From Candidatus Caldarchaeum sp. (lineage in GTDB: Archaea > Thermoproteota > Nitrososphaeria_A > Caldarchaeales > Caldarchaeaceae), in assembly GCA_025054515.1 (NCBI GenBank), contig JANWZT010000002.1, positions 1 to 38,146 of the forward strand: a stretch of 38,146 nucleotides of DNA. Reading direction: 5' to 3'. Below the pieces are notes generated by a model. That model was not told where the DNA came from. It saw only the letters and a list, made by a program, of their open reading frames with translations, and ran no database searches. Each line of letters starts with the position of its first letter. Position 1 is the first letter of the stretch. Below, piece by piece: positions 7,081 through 14,928 of the stretch. The translations under genes and the position numbers were made by a program.

Positions 7081-7899
7081 TTGCTCCGAACGTTTCATTT
7101 GGTTTATCCGGTTTTGGCCACTTTAGCGATGGCCGTGGTTTTTCAGTCCGTGGTGGAGGGAGTCATGCTTCCGCAGCCTCCGATCACACCTTTAGAGGAA
7201 TCGGGCGGCGGGATTACGGAGCTGGTTTCGCCGACACCGTACCTGAATACGTTGACTGTCTTGGCGGTTGTTTTTGCAGGGAGTATGTTGATGATTGCTT
7301 TAATGAAGTTCAGGCGGGTTCTAAGATTTTTCATTATGGCGGTTCTTTTCACAACGTCTTTTGCCGTAACTTTTTTCTATGTTCTCCTCGCTTTTGATGT
7401 CGACTTGAATATAGTTTCGCTTTTCTCTGGCCTCTTGGGTCTAGCCGTGGTTTTAGGCGTGTTCTCTTCCAAAGAATATGTGAATGTCTTGGCATCTGCT
7501 TATGTGGCTTCGTCATGCGGCGTCGTCTTCGGCTCCTCGATGCCGTTTTGGACTTCTCTCGTGCTTCTTGTGGCTATCGCCGTTTATGACTTTGTCGCGG
7601 TCTTCAAAGGCCATCTCAAAATGCTGGGCAAAATCGACATGAACGACGTAAAGGGCTTGGTCGTCAACTACCAAGGCCTTAGCATAGGTCTCGGCGACCT
7701 CTTTTTCTACACGGTTCTTTTCAGTTTCGTGACGACGAACTTCGGCTGGCTCCCGGGGGTAGCGTCGTTGGCTGGACTCGTAGCGGGCTATTTGCTCACG
7801 CTCAAGTTTGCGGAAAAAAGGCCCGTGTTCCCGGGTTTACCGATAACAATCATGACAGCCCTCGCGATATCACTCGTCATCTACTTTCTCATTTTATGA
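7081..7899 (+). CDS. Presenilin/signal-peptide-peptidase-type intramembrane aspartyl protease
   Basis: Predicted to cut membrane-spanning segments of other proteins inside the lipid bilayer. The protein has 272 residues and about nine hydrophobic helices. The three family signatures are in order: YD at residues 169-170 (AIAVYDFVAVFKGH), GLGD at 203-206 (SIGLGDLFFY), and PGLP at 251-254, which stands where the PAL motif is expected. D170 and D206 would be the catalytic pair. A loop of about 35 polar residues follows the first helix. The start is read as TTG at 7081; the ATG at 7073 is out of frame, and the TATA-like box at 7050-7055 fits a leaderless TTG. Its stop overlaps the start of the CitG-like gene (ATGA), so the two are translated together. 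Substrate unknown. Confidence 0.82.
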   Translation: MLRTFHLVYPVLATLAMAVVFQSVVEGVMLPQPPITPLEESGGGITELVSPTPYLNTLTVLAVVFAGSMLMIALMKFRRVLRFFIMAVLFTTSFAVTFFYVLLAFDVDLNIVSLFSGLLGLAVVLGVFSSKEYVNVLASAYVASSCGVVFGSSMPFWTSLVLLVAIAVYDFVAVFKGHLKMLGKIDMNDVKGLVVNYQGLSIGLGDLFFYTVLFSFVTTNFGWLPGVASLAGLVAGYLLTLKFAEKRPVFPGLPITIMTALAISLVIYFLIL

Positions 7900-8771
7900 C
7901 CATGTATTCCCCCGAAGAGATCGCCCGATGCTGCACTTCAGCCCTGCTGCTCGAGCTCGCCACCACCCCGAAGCCCGGGTTGGTTGACAGAAATTCGGCG
8001 CCGGAGCCTTATTCGCAGTTCATCGCATCCGCCGTGTCCCTTTACCGCCATTTTAGACAGGCCGCAGCCGGAGCTTCGGTCGGAAAAGTCGTTGTCCGCG
8101 CCGCGGAGGACATGATGAAAATACAGACCGGCGGAAACACCCATCTCGGAGCGCTTCTACTTCTCACACCGTTGGCAAAAGCCGCTGCTCGAACTGAGAA
8201 ATTTTCGGAACTGAGGCCTACGGTTTTAACTGTTTTAGAGAAGATGAACAGCGTTGACATGGCGCTGATTCTGCAGGCGGTTCGGGCTGTGAACCCGGGA
8301 GGGCTTGGACGCGTGGCCTTTCTCGACGTCAAATCACCGAGAACACGTAAAATCGTCCTCAAAAGGCGTCTATCTGTCCTCGACGGCTTCTCCCCTTACC
8401 GACGTATGGAGGTCGTAGCCCACGAATACACCACGGGTTACGAGGCAAGTTTCGTGCACGGATATCTGTACCTTAGAAGGAGGCTTCAACACGAGGACTG
8501 GAACACCGCCGGCGTAAACACTTTCCTCAACATCCTCAGCCATCTGCCCGACAGCCACATCTCCCGCAGGTTCGGGCCAGCGACCTCACGGATGATTTCA
8601 CGGCTCGCCAAACGTGTCCTTGACTCCGGAGGATACACGACTGATGAAGGCCGTAAAAACTACGAACAATTCGCGCAACGAATAAAAGCCGCAGGGTTCA
8701 AGCCGGCGGCCACGGCGGACCTTCTCGCCGTCTCCTACATGATTCTTCTTCTCAGCGGCTGGAGACCTTGA
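7896..8771 (+). CDS. CitG-family (triphosphoribosyl-dephospho-CoA synthase-like) protein
   Basis: A 291-residue soluble protein of the CitG/MdcB family, which in bacteria builds the prosthetic group of citrate or malonate lyase from ATP and dephospho-CoA. Family marks are TTPKPGLVDR at residues 23-32 and TGGNTHLGALLLL at 78-90. The bacterial GAHxDM element after PGLVDR is absent; the site reads NSAPEPYSQF. No citrate or malonate lyase genes are nearby, so the bacterial role is unlikely, and it is better taken as an archaeal paralogue of unknown product. The ATG at 7896 overlaps the protease stop by four bases. A second ATG two codons later is an alternative start. Confidence 0.72.
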   Translation: MTMYSPEEIARCCTSALLLELATTPKPGLVDRNSAPEPYSQFIASAVSLYRHFRQAAAGASVGKVVVRAAEDMMKIQTGGNTHLGALLLLTPLAKAAARTEKFSELRPTVLTVLEKMNSVDMALILQAVRAVNPGGLGRVAFLDVKSPRTRKIVLKRRLSVLDGFSPYRRMEVVAHEYTTGYEASFVHGYLYLRRRLQHEDWNTAGVNTFLNILSHLPDSHISRRFGPATSRMISRLAKRVLDSGGYTTDEGRKNYEQFAQRIKAAGFKPAATADLLAVSYMILLLSGWRP

Positions 8772-8783
8772 CCGTGGGGTTTG

Positions 8784-9074
8784 TTAGGCTCGAGATAGGT
8801 AGATGAATATCGTGAAGCCGGCGAACCCGATGATGTTCAGCATCAGCAGCGGCGTGGCGATGTGGACATGTTCAGAAAGTGAGAGAGACATCATGTAGAA
8901 GACGTAGGCGGCGTAGAGGTGCTGTACGAGGAAGACAGCGGTTAGGGCCACGAGGGCGTTGGTGAACTTGGTCCGCGCATACTTCCGCGTTAACAGATAG
9001 TTACGTAGGGAATAGAGAAGGCCTATCACTATCATCAAAGAGATGACGATGTTGGTCAGCCAGAATGGGCCCAT
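8784..9074 (-). CDS. Small three-helix membrane protein
   Basis: A 96-residue hydrophobic protein with three likely membrane helices (residues about 5-23, 37-60 and 74-93) and a short basic loop after the first. I do not recognise a family. Its start lies 19 bases inside the end of the HTH regulator at 9056-9382, so the two are translationally coupled. Archaeal genomes often pair a one-domain winged-helix gene with a small membrane protein, where the pair may sense something at the membrane; that role here is inference. The stop is 12 bases from the convergent CitG-like gene. Confidence 0.68.
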   Translation of the reverse strand: MGPFWLTNIVISLMIVIGLLYSLRNYLLTRKYARTKFTNALVALTAVFLVQHLYAAYVFYMMSLSLSEHVHIATPLLMLNIIGFAGFTIFIYLSRA

Positions 9075-9382
9075 TTGACACGCGCCCTTGCTTTGAATGC
9101 TTCTTCGATGATTGAATCGAGGATGTCCATGTTTTCCAACACGATGGGTGCGAGTCGGTATTTGACATCGTATTTCCCTTCATCGGCCTCTACGAATTTG
9201 TTTTCGAGCAAGATTTCGAGATGGTGCTGGATGGTTTTGTAGTTGAGACGGAGTGATGCAGCTATTCTGTTGGCGTTGGCGGGACCGTCGCGGAGCTTCA
9301 TCAATATGAGAAGACGAGTAGGCCCGCCACGCGTGCCCGACAACACCCACCAGAAAAGCCTCCTTAACGGCCTATCAGCCAA
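9056..9382 (-). CDS. ArsR-type winged-helix transcriptional regulator
   Basis: A 108-residue DNA-binding protein. The helix-turn-helix runs from about residue 19 to 75: TRLLILMKLRDGPANANRIA, then SLRLNYKTIQHHLEILLENK as recognition helix and following helix, then a wing (FVEADEGKYDVKYRLAP). The arrangement is that of ArsR/MarR-like single-domain regulators. There are no cysteines, so it is not a metal-thiolate sensor of the ArsR type. The first possible start in frame is TTG at 9382; a GTG 12 codons later (VLSGTRGG) would also leave the domain whole. It is followed by an overlapping small membrane protein gene. Confidence 0.75.
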   Translation of the reverse strand: MADRPLRRLFWWVLSGTRGGPTRLLILMKLRDGPANANRIAASLRLNYKTIQHHLEILLENKFVEADEGKYDVKYRLAPIVLENMDILDSIIEEAFKARARVKWAHSG

Positions 9383-9409
9383 TTCACGTCAATAACGAGG
9401 GGTCGTCTC

Positions 9410-10225
9410 TTAAGGTTTTCCCTGATTCACCAAAGCGAAGGGCCTCACCAAAGAGCCCGTCCCACCGACGATTTTCAGCGGCGAAACCACCAGAACCGAC
9501 GTGTAGGCCTTGTCCTTGGCGAGTTCTTCGAGGTTCAGACTCTTCATCACGTGTATTCCGGCGTCGACCAAAAACATCAGATGAACGTTGAAAGGCTTCG
9601 GAACTGCCATGGCGAGGTTGTCGATTCCGAGAAGCGATATTTTCCTGTCAATCAGCCATTTGGCGCTTTCTTCGGTTATGCCGGCGAAATCGTGTAGATA
9701 TTTCTCTTTGTCGGTTGTGAAGTAGCGTGAATAACCGGTTCTTATCAGTGCTGCATCACCTTCGCGGAGTTCGACGTTTTGCATGGTCAGGCATTTTTCA
9801 AGGTCTGCGGCCGATATCTCGTACCTATGTGGAAGGATGTCGAGCCCTTTTGATGCGGGGACGTCGAACAGTATGGCCCTCTTTACGAATATTGGAATTT
9901 CTTCGGTGCCGTATTTGGTGTATCCGCTGTGTTTGACGATTTCGGATGCTTTGACGCCGTTGTGTAATGTGCCGTTCCGCGCCATGTGACATTTGGAGTC
10001 GATGTGTGTTCCCGAATGCATGCTGGTGATGACCAGTTCCATCGAATCCGAAAAACCCGGGGCTATTTTTTCGAAGATTTTCTTGGTGTATTCGTGGTAT
10101 CTGTAGATCACCATCGAATAGGGCGGGTCTTCGGGATGGACGGGCATGCCGTTGAAGTAAGGCTGGCCGAGGTCGTATATCTTGGCGTTAACGACATGGT
10201 TTACAAAATCTTCTAAAGAAATCAC
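9410..10225 (-). CDS. Cyclase-family metal-dependent hydrolase (kynurenine formamidase-like fold)
   Basis: A 271-residue soluble enzyme of the cyclase family, which includes bacterial kynurenine formamidase and polyketide cyclases. The metal-binding signature is clear: HSGTHIDSKCH at residues 70-80, giving H70, H74, D76 and H80. DLGQPYFNGMPVHP at 18-31 is the usual N-terminal element. No tryptophan-degradation genes are near, so the substrate is open; amide, lactone or ester hydrolysis is most likely. Upstream lies a CaiB-type CoA-transferase in the same direction, but a strong TATA box of its own (10247-10254) suggests separate transcription. The start is GTG at 10225, 25-26 bases from that box. 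Confidence 0.8.
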   Translation of the reverse strand: MISLEDFVNHVVNAKIYDLGQPYFNGMPVHPEDPPYSMVIYRYHEYTKKIFEKIAPGFSDSMELVITSMHSGTHIDSKCHMARNGTLHNGVKASEIVKHSGYTKYGTEEIPIFVKRAILFDVPASKGLDILPHRYEISAADLEKCLTMQNVELREGDAALIRTGYSRYFTTDKEKYLHDFAGITEESAKWLIDRKISLLGIDNLAMAVPKPFNVHLMFLVDAGIHVMKSLNLEELAKDKAYTSVLVVSPLKIVGGTGSLVRPFALVNQGKP

Positions 10226-10246
10226 GTTCCATGTAGTCTAAAAGTC

Positions 10247-10254
10247 ATATATAT
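10247..10254 (-). promoter_or_regulatory. TATA box of the cyclase-family gene
   Basis: ATATATAT (the same on both strands) centred 25-26 bases upstream of the minus-strand GTG at 10225. It lies just before the stop of the upstream CoA-transferase at 10260, so the hydrolase probably has its own leaderless transcript. Confidence 0.6.
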
Positions 10255-10259
10255 CGTTG

Positions 10260-11459
10260 TCATGCGCATTTAATCACTCCGCGAGTAATTAATTTCTTAA
10301 CCGCCTTCGATGAAAAACCCAGCCTGAGCAGGACTGCTTTTGTGTGCTCACCATGTCGTGGTGCCGTTCTGACGGCTGACGACCTGCCTTCAAACTGCGG
10401 CGTCGTTCTCACCACAGTCACTATTCCAAGGCCGGGATGTCGGACACGTGCGAAAATTCCGGCTGAGCGCAGAGCGTTGTCCTTAACGACTTCGTCAAGA
10501 GAACGGATAGGCCCCGCCGGTACGCCGGCCTTCTGAAACAGGTTTACCCAGTGCTTGACTGTTTTACGGGAAATGGCTTTTTCGATTTTGCGGATAATTT
10601 TATCACGGTTCGAAGGTATTATCCTGGACTGCATCGTGGCGAAGCGTGGATGTGCTTTTAATTCCTCAAGTTTCAAAATGTCACAAAGTTTTTGCCACTG
10701 TTCGTCGTTGCCGACAGCAACCACCAGCCAGCCGTCCTTCGCCTTGACAGGTTCATACGGCGCCAAAGCTGGATATCTATTCCCGAAGGGCGTTACCTTT
10801 TCTCCCGTGGATGCAGAGACGGTTATCCACTGGCTCATCGCGACGCATCCAGCCTGCAGAAGCGAGACATCTATTTTCACCGTGCGGCCGTTGTTACCTC
10901 GGTTGTAAAGGGCTGCGCATACAGCCGTCGCCGCGGTGAAGCCGGCCAAGATATCCAAAACCGGCACGGGCGCTCTCATGGGTTCGTCGACCGGTTTTCT
11001 GTTCATCCACATCAAGCCCGACATCGCCTGTGCGATCAAGTCATATCCTCGATAGTTACGATAACGACCTCGCCGACCAAATCCCGTGATGGAGCAGTAG
11101 ATAACTTTCCTGTTGATGCGTTTAACCACCTCGTACCCCAATCCAAGCCTTTCTAGAACGCCGGGCCGGAAATTTTCAACGACCACGTCGACTGTTTTGA
11201 GAAGCCGTTTGACGATTTCCACCCCTTCAGGTTTTTTTAGGTTTATGGCTATGCTCTGCTTGTTTCTGTTGTAGTTTATGAAGTAGAGGCTTTCACCTTT
11301 GACGACTTTCCCCATCTTTCTCGCATCATCGCCGGTTTCGGTGTCTTCGACTTTCACCACCTCGGCACCCAATTCGGCCAGAATCAACGTACAAAGCGGA
11401 CCCGCTATCGCCGACCCGAACTCCAGCACCCTTACACCGGACAAAGGCGCTTTGGACAC
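10260..11459 (-). CDS. CaiB/BaiF-type (family III) CoA-transferase
   Basis: Moves coenzyme A between organic acids, with an enzyme-bound aspartyl intermediate in characterised members. The protein has 399 residues, the standard length. The N-terminus has the family signature (GVRVLEFGSAIAGPLCT, LAELGAEVVKVED), followed by ENFRPGVLERLGLGY. The catalytic Asp is D140 in RGYDLIAQAMSGLM. The large and small domains appear complete. Substrates cannot be inferred from sequence; relatives act on carnitine, bile acids, oxalate, succinate/citramalate and others. A crotonase-family gene is divergent, 79 bases away, which would suit an acyl-CoA pathway like that of CaiB with CaiD. The start is GTG at 11459; a TTAATTTTG box on the minus strand (11484-11492) lies about 28 bases upstream. 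Confidence 0.85.
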   Translation of the reverse strand: MSKAPLSGVRVLEFGSAIAGPLCTLILAELGAEVVKVEDTETGDDARKMGKVVKGESLYFINYNRNKQSIAINLKKPEGVEIVKRLLKTVDVVVENFRPGVLERLGLGYEVVKRINRKVIYCSITGFGRRGRYRNYRGYDLIAQAMSGLMWMNRKPVDEPMRAPVPVLDILAGFTAATAVCAALYNRGNNGRTVKIDVSLLQAGCVAMSQWITVSASTGEKVTPFGNRYPALAPYEPVKAKDGWLVVAVGNDEQWQKLCDILKLEELKAHPRFATMQSRIIPSNRDKIIRKIEKAISRKTVKHWVNLFQKAGVPAGPIRSLDEVVKDNALRSAGIFARVRHPGLGIVTVVRTTPQFEGRSSAVRTAPRHGEHTKAVLLRLGFSSKAVKKLITRGVIKCA

Positions 11460-11507
11460 GTCCCGAAGGCTTTGGCAGGGTCAAAATTAACTTAAGGTGT
11501 GGTCAAA

Positions 11508-11516
11508 GTTTAAAAC
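11508..11516 (+). promoter_or_regulatory. TATA box of the crotonase gene
   Basis: GTTTAAAAC centred 27 bases upstream of the ATG at 11539. It favours that ATG over the GTG at 11497, which would lie upstream of the transcript start. Confidence 0.55.
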
Positions 11517-11538
11517 TTCGGTAATCCGGTTTGAGGCG

Positions 11539-12336
11539 ATGAGCGAATACAAAAACATAATTTACCAGAAATTTCCCGACGACAAAATAGCGGTGATTAC
11601 TTTCAACAGGCCCGAGGCGAGGAACGCGATGAGCGTTGCCATGCTTACGGAGTTCAACGACGCTTTGCACAAGGCGGCGGATGACCCAGAGGTTTGGTCA
11701 ATCATAGTGACTGGCGCGGGGGACAAGGCCTTCTGCTCCGGCGGAGACGCCAAAGAGTTTCTCGCCAACGTCGAGGCGGGGAAAATCAGCGAAATAGAGA
11801 AGTTCAACCGGTTTAACCTTGACGTCTGGCGGTTCATGGAGAAGATGAGGAAACCGATCATAGCGGCGGTCAACGGCTTCTGCAACATAGAAGTCATTCA
11901 AGCAGTCGACATAGTGGTGGCCAGTCAGAACGCTCGGTTTGGTCTGCCGGAGGTGACCATCGGCGTCAGCCCTGGAGCCGGTATCACCGTGAGGATTCCG
12001 AGGTTTTTGAGCAAATACTGGGCCAAATATTTTCTGTTTACCGGAGAATGGGTGTCGGCGGAGGAAGGATATCGGCTGGGGTTCGTCAACAAGGTCGTCC
12101 CCCACGAGAAACTGATGGAGGAGGCCATGGCTTTGGCTCGGAAAATAAACAAGAACGCTCCCCTGGCGGTGGGAGCGACCAAGGCCTGCGTAAACCTCGG
12201 CGGAGAAATGCCCATCGACGAAGGTATGGAATACCAGCTTAAGGAATCGATTTTGATGTTTTACACCGACGACTTAAAGGAGGGCATACGTGCGAGGTTC
12301 TACGAGAAAAGAGAACCGCAGTTCCGTGGAAAATGA
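11539..12336 (+). CDS. Enoyl-CoA hydratase/isomerase (crotonase) family protein
   Basis: A 265-residue crotonase-fold protein expected to act on a CoA thioester. Present are the first oxyanion-hole stretch (FCSGGDAKEF, residues 65-74) and the region around the second catalytic acid (RFGLPEVTIGVSPGAG, E138). The usual loop NGxxLGGGxEL, which supplies the second oxyanion-hole NH, reads NGFCNIEVIQ (112-121): compared with typical members three residues including the glycines are missing, while the Glu (E118) and the following Asp-Ile are in place. Activity may therefore be altered. The start is ATG at 11539, favoured by a TATA box 27 bases upstream; the GTG at 11497 would add 14 residues of no family likeness. 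Divergent from a CaiB-type CoA-transferase. Confidence 0.82.
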   Translation: MSEYKNIIYQKFPDDKIAVITFNRPEARNAMSVAMLTEFNDALHKAADDPEVWSIIVTGAGDKAFCSGGDAKEFLANVEAGKISEIEKFNRFNLDVWRFMEKMRKPIIAAVNGFCNIEVIQAVDIVVASQNARFGLPEVTIGVSPGAGITVRIPRFLSKYWAKYFLFTGEWVSAEEGYRLGFVNKVVPHEKLMEEAMALARKINKNAPLAVGATKACVNLGGEMPIDEGMEYQLKESILMFYTDDLKEGIRARFYEKREPQFRGK

Positions 12337-12337
12337 G

Positions 12338-12934
12338 CTATTCTCGGGGAGCTGGCTCTCGGACAAACAACCTATATTTTTCCTCCCTGTTCTTAAGCTC
12401 CTGCATAATTCTTTTCACGATTGCCTCCACCGGGTTCGGCAGACCCGTTCTGTTTTTGATGTCGTCGAAGCTGGTGAACTTTGAGTTATCCCTCTCCTGC
12501 AAAAATTTTTGAAGCATCTTTTTGCCAATTCCGGGAACAAGTTCGAGGGCGTGCATCCGGGGGGTTAACAATCCGCTGTTGTTGATGAAGTCCAGAAACC
12601 TCTGAGGATTTTCTTCCACTATCCTGTATATCGCCGGCTCAAGATTCGCCACCGCCGTCTCCGTCAGGTCTTCGAAATTGATTCTCCGCACTATCCGCAG
12701 GATTTCCCGTGGGACATCGCGGCCGATGTAGAACCGCGTACCCGGCTTGGGTCTAAACCTTTCGTTGACCGCGACTTCGAGCAAGGTGAAGAATTCTTCG
12801 CCGAGAAGCTGAACGACGAATTCGTTTCGGTCTTGGAACAAACGCTGGCCCGATACCCGGTGCTGGGATGCGGGAAACACGTCTAAAACGTGTCCATAAT
12901 CTTCGTAACGTTTCTGACGCTGCATGTTATTCAC
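12338..12934 (-). CDS. DUF655 protein with helix-hairpin-helix
   Basis: A 198-residue archaeal protein of the DUF655 family, almost always found beside rpoF and rpl21e. It begins YEDYGHVLDVFP, has a beta-rich middle (GTRFYIGRDVPREI), and contains a helix-hairpin-helix at about 129-145 (LELVPGIGKKMLQKF) that suggests nucleic-acid binding. The biochemical role is not established to my knowledge; the neighbourhood suggests RNA or ribosome-related work. It is the last gene of the minus-strand run srp54-pus10-rpl21e-rpoF-DUF655 and starts five bases after rpoF. No ksgA-type rRNA dimethylase follows, although this is a common next gene in other archaea. Confidence 0.85.
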   Translation of the reverse strand: MNNMQRQKRYEDYGHVLDVFPASQHRVSGQRLFQDRNEFVVQLLGEEFFTLLEVAVNERFRPKPGTRFYIGRDVPREILRIVRRINFEDLTETAVANLEPAIYRIVEENPQRFLDFINNSGLLTPRMHALELVPGIGKKMLQKFLQERDNSKFTSFDDIKNRTGLPNPVEAIVKRIMQELKNREEKYRLFVREPAPRE

Positions 12935-12939
12935 AAACT

Positions 12940-13296
12940 CTAACTCAAACGACCTGCGACAGCGTCTTCGATTAGCTTCAAAACCGCCCGCATTTTCTCC
13001 TCCGAAAACAGCAGGAACGATACGAGTCTTTTGTATCCGCTGAGGATGGCCCTGAGCTCCTCAACGTTGCGGGGGCAGGTATCAGCGACCTGCACCGCCT
13101 CTTCCCGCGTCAACCCCACATCGGCCATGAGCTTTTCGACAAGAAGGTTTGCCTGTTCGGGTGAAAGCTTCGAATATTTTGTTACGTAGGAAATCACCCT
13201 CGACTGGAGAACGTTCGGCTGCTCGGCTCTTTCTTGAATGAGCTTAGCTGCCACCGCCATGGGAATTTCAGTTTTCGAAATGATTTTCCTAACCAT
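12940..13296 (-). CDS. rpoF: DNA-directed RNA polymerase subunit F (Rpb4 homologue)
   Basis: Forms the stalk of archaeal RNA polymerase with subunit E' (Rpb7), acting in open-complex formation and termination. The protein has 118 residues, a normal length. It matches the family across its helical body: TKYSKLSPEQANLLVEKL, then VQVADTCPRNVEELRAILSG with the conserved helix that ends the HRDC-like fold. It begins three bases after the rpl21e stop and is followed closely by DUF655, the standard archaeal arrangement. The start is ATG (MVRKIISKTEIP). Confidence 0.9.
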   Translation of the reverse strand: MVRKIISKTEIPMAVAAKLIQERAEQPNVLQSRVISYVTKYSKLSPEQANLLVEKLMADVGLTREEAVQVADTCPRNVEELRAILSGYKRLVSFLLFSEEKMRAVLKLIEDAVAGRLS

Positions 13297-13299
13297 GCT

Positions 13300-13587
13300 C
13301 TATTTCACGGCTCCCCTGATGTGGTCGGGAAGAACTGATAACAATTTCCCTTCTTCGCCTACTTTGACCACGTATCCTCTTCCGCGTTTCTCGACTATTT
13401 CGCCGATTTTACCGTGGTAGCGGCGATGAGGGGAGCCTTTCTGAACAGACGGCTCTATCGCTATCAGAACTCTGTCGCCCGGTTTGTATTCCCGAAGATA
13501 GATGTCGGGGGACGGCCCGCTCCTCGAGCCCTTCTGCTTTTTAAGGTATCCCCTTGACTTTCTTCGGAAGCCTTTAGACTGCGGCAT
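13300..13587 (-). CDS. rpl21e: 50S ribosomal protein L21e
   Basis: A component of the large ribosomal subunit. It has 95 residues and is strongly basic. The family is clear from the N-terminus (SKGFRRKSRGYLKK), the SH3-like barrel with EYKPGDRVLIAIEPSVQKGSPHRRYHGKIG broken over two strands, and the GRGYVVKVGEEGKLLSV end. It is the third gene of the minus-strand run after srp54 and pus10, with a 36-base gap from pus10, and stands directly before rpoF. The start is ATG (MPQSKGF). Confidence 0.95.
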   Translation of the reverse strand: MPQSKGFRRKSRGYLKKQKGSRSGPSPDIYLREYKPGDRVLIAIEPSVQKGSPHRRYHGKIGEIVEKRGRGYVVKVGEEGKLLSVLPDHIRGAVK

Positions 13588-13623
13588 CTTCGTTCAAAAT
13601 GTTTTACACCATGATAAAAGCGT

Positions 13624-14928
13624 TTATGTTTCGACTTTTACGACGGTCAGCTCCATCGAAGCTGGAACCGCTCCCAAATATTCGGCGAAAGACGGACGTG
13701 TCCTACCGTTGTCGCCCGTCACCAGCTCCTTGACGTAAAGCCCTCCCTGACAACGGATGCGGAAAACAGCCGTCCGTCTGTCCGCGAGAACCGCCTCAAC
13801 CTCGTAAACCAATTTCTTACGCAACTTCTCGCGCCTACGCCTCAGCACACGGGTCGGCGTCAGCTGGTCAACGACCACATTCCTAAAACGCGTCTCCAAC
13901 GCCTTGACGGCCTGTTCGTCGAGGTCTACATCGTAGACCGCGGTCAGCAAATATGTTTTAGCCGTAGCCGGCGACGTAAGCTTGATCGCGCGAACTTCTT
14001 TCCTCGTCGAATAGCCTTCAAGTAAAACGGTCACGAGGCCTTTGGCGTTTTCGTTGATTTGTTTTTCGACTTCGTGTAGAGGAAGGTTGCGTTTGACGGG
14101 TTTTTTGAGTTCGAGGATGAAAGGCCTCCCTTCACCGGCGACGAGTGCGTCGACGTCTTCACGGCCTGCCGCGTGAAATTTGTAATCGACCGCTCCGTAG
14201 ATATGCTTCGCTGGTTCGCCCACCAGCTCAGCTACACTCAACGGATATTTGCGGCCTGTGTAGCCGCATTTTTCGCATCCTCGGCCCCAACAGTATCCGC
14301 AATGCCAAACCGACTGCGGAAGCTCTCTGCTGTGTTTGAGATACCGGCCCTTTACGAAGACGGGGTTGGGGAAAACATCTACCCTGTCCCGGAAAATGTC
14401 CACGGTAATCACCACATCCGGAGAAGCGTATTCGATTTTCTTGCCCGTCAATTCGGCGAATATTTTCGCGACCTCTCTTTTGACGTCGTTCCGTATGTCC
14501 TCTCCTTCGGATATGCCCACGACTGAACGTAGCCTGTCTTCCCGTTCGATCACTTCGGCGGAAGCTTTGGCGCCCACGAGAAAAGTCGTGAATTCGTGGG
14601 AGGTTAGCAGGTCTGCGGCCTTTTCGGCGAGGCCTTTGAATTTGGTTTCGTTCAGCAATCCTCCGCATATATCGCAGCCTTTTTTCGTCGTTTCGGTCAG
14701 GCGCAAATGATGGATGGCCTCGTCCAGTCCTCCGTTGGACGCGAGGAGAGTTATCAGTTCTTGTTCCTGTTTTTTCACCGCTTCGAGGAAAAGCGCGAGT
14801 TTTAAGGCCCGGCCTTTTTCTCTGTTGTTGATGGTCGGCGATATTCGGGCGAACTGTCGGCCGAGACAGTAGTCGCAGAGGGCCATGTTTCGCAGCAGCA
14901 GAGCTGTTTGCTCGAGAACCGTTTCCAA
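13624..14928 (-). CDS. pus10: tRNA pseudouridine synthase Pus10
   Basis: Makes pseudouridine at positions 54 and 55 of the tRNA T-loop in archaea, replacing bacterial TruB for that site. The protein has 434 residues. The N-terminal zinc module has C18-x2-C21 (CDYC) and C85-x2-C88 (CDIC), with a THUMP-like region in between and after. A second cysteine cluster C210, C213, C218 and C221 (CGYCWGRGCEKC) precedes the synthase domain. The catalytic Asp is D258 in GREDVDALVAGEGRPF. It starts one base after the srp54 stop and so is co-transcribed with it. Complete and ordinary. Confidence 0.93.
   Translation of the reverse strand: METVLEQTALLLRNMALCDYCLGRQFARISPTINNREKGRALKLALFLEAVKKQEQELITLLASNGGLDEAIHHLRLTETTKKGCDICGGLLNETKFKGLAEKAADLLTSHEFTTFLVGAKASAEVIEREDRLRSVVGISEGEDIRNDVKREVAKIFAELTGKKIEYASPDVVITVDIFRDRVDVFPNPVFVKGRYLKHSRELPQSVWHCGYCWGRGCEKCGYTGRKYPLSVAELVGEPAKHIYGAVDYKFHAAGREDVDALVAGEGRPFILELKKPVKRNLPLHEVEKQINENAKGLVTVLLEGYSTRKEVRAIKLTSPATAKTYLLTAVYDVDLDEQAVKALETRFRNVVVDQLTPTRVLRRRREKLRKKLVYEVEAVLADRRTAVFRIRCQGGLYVKELVTGDNGRTRPSFAEYLGAVPASMELTVVKVET

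Noticed and set aside
11497-11538. GTG start for the crotonase at 11497
   Set aside because: It adds residues without family likeness, and the TATA box at 11508-11516 lies downstream of it.
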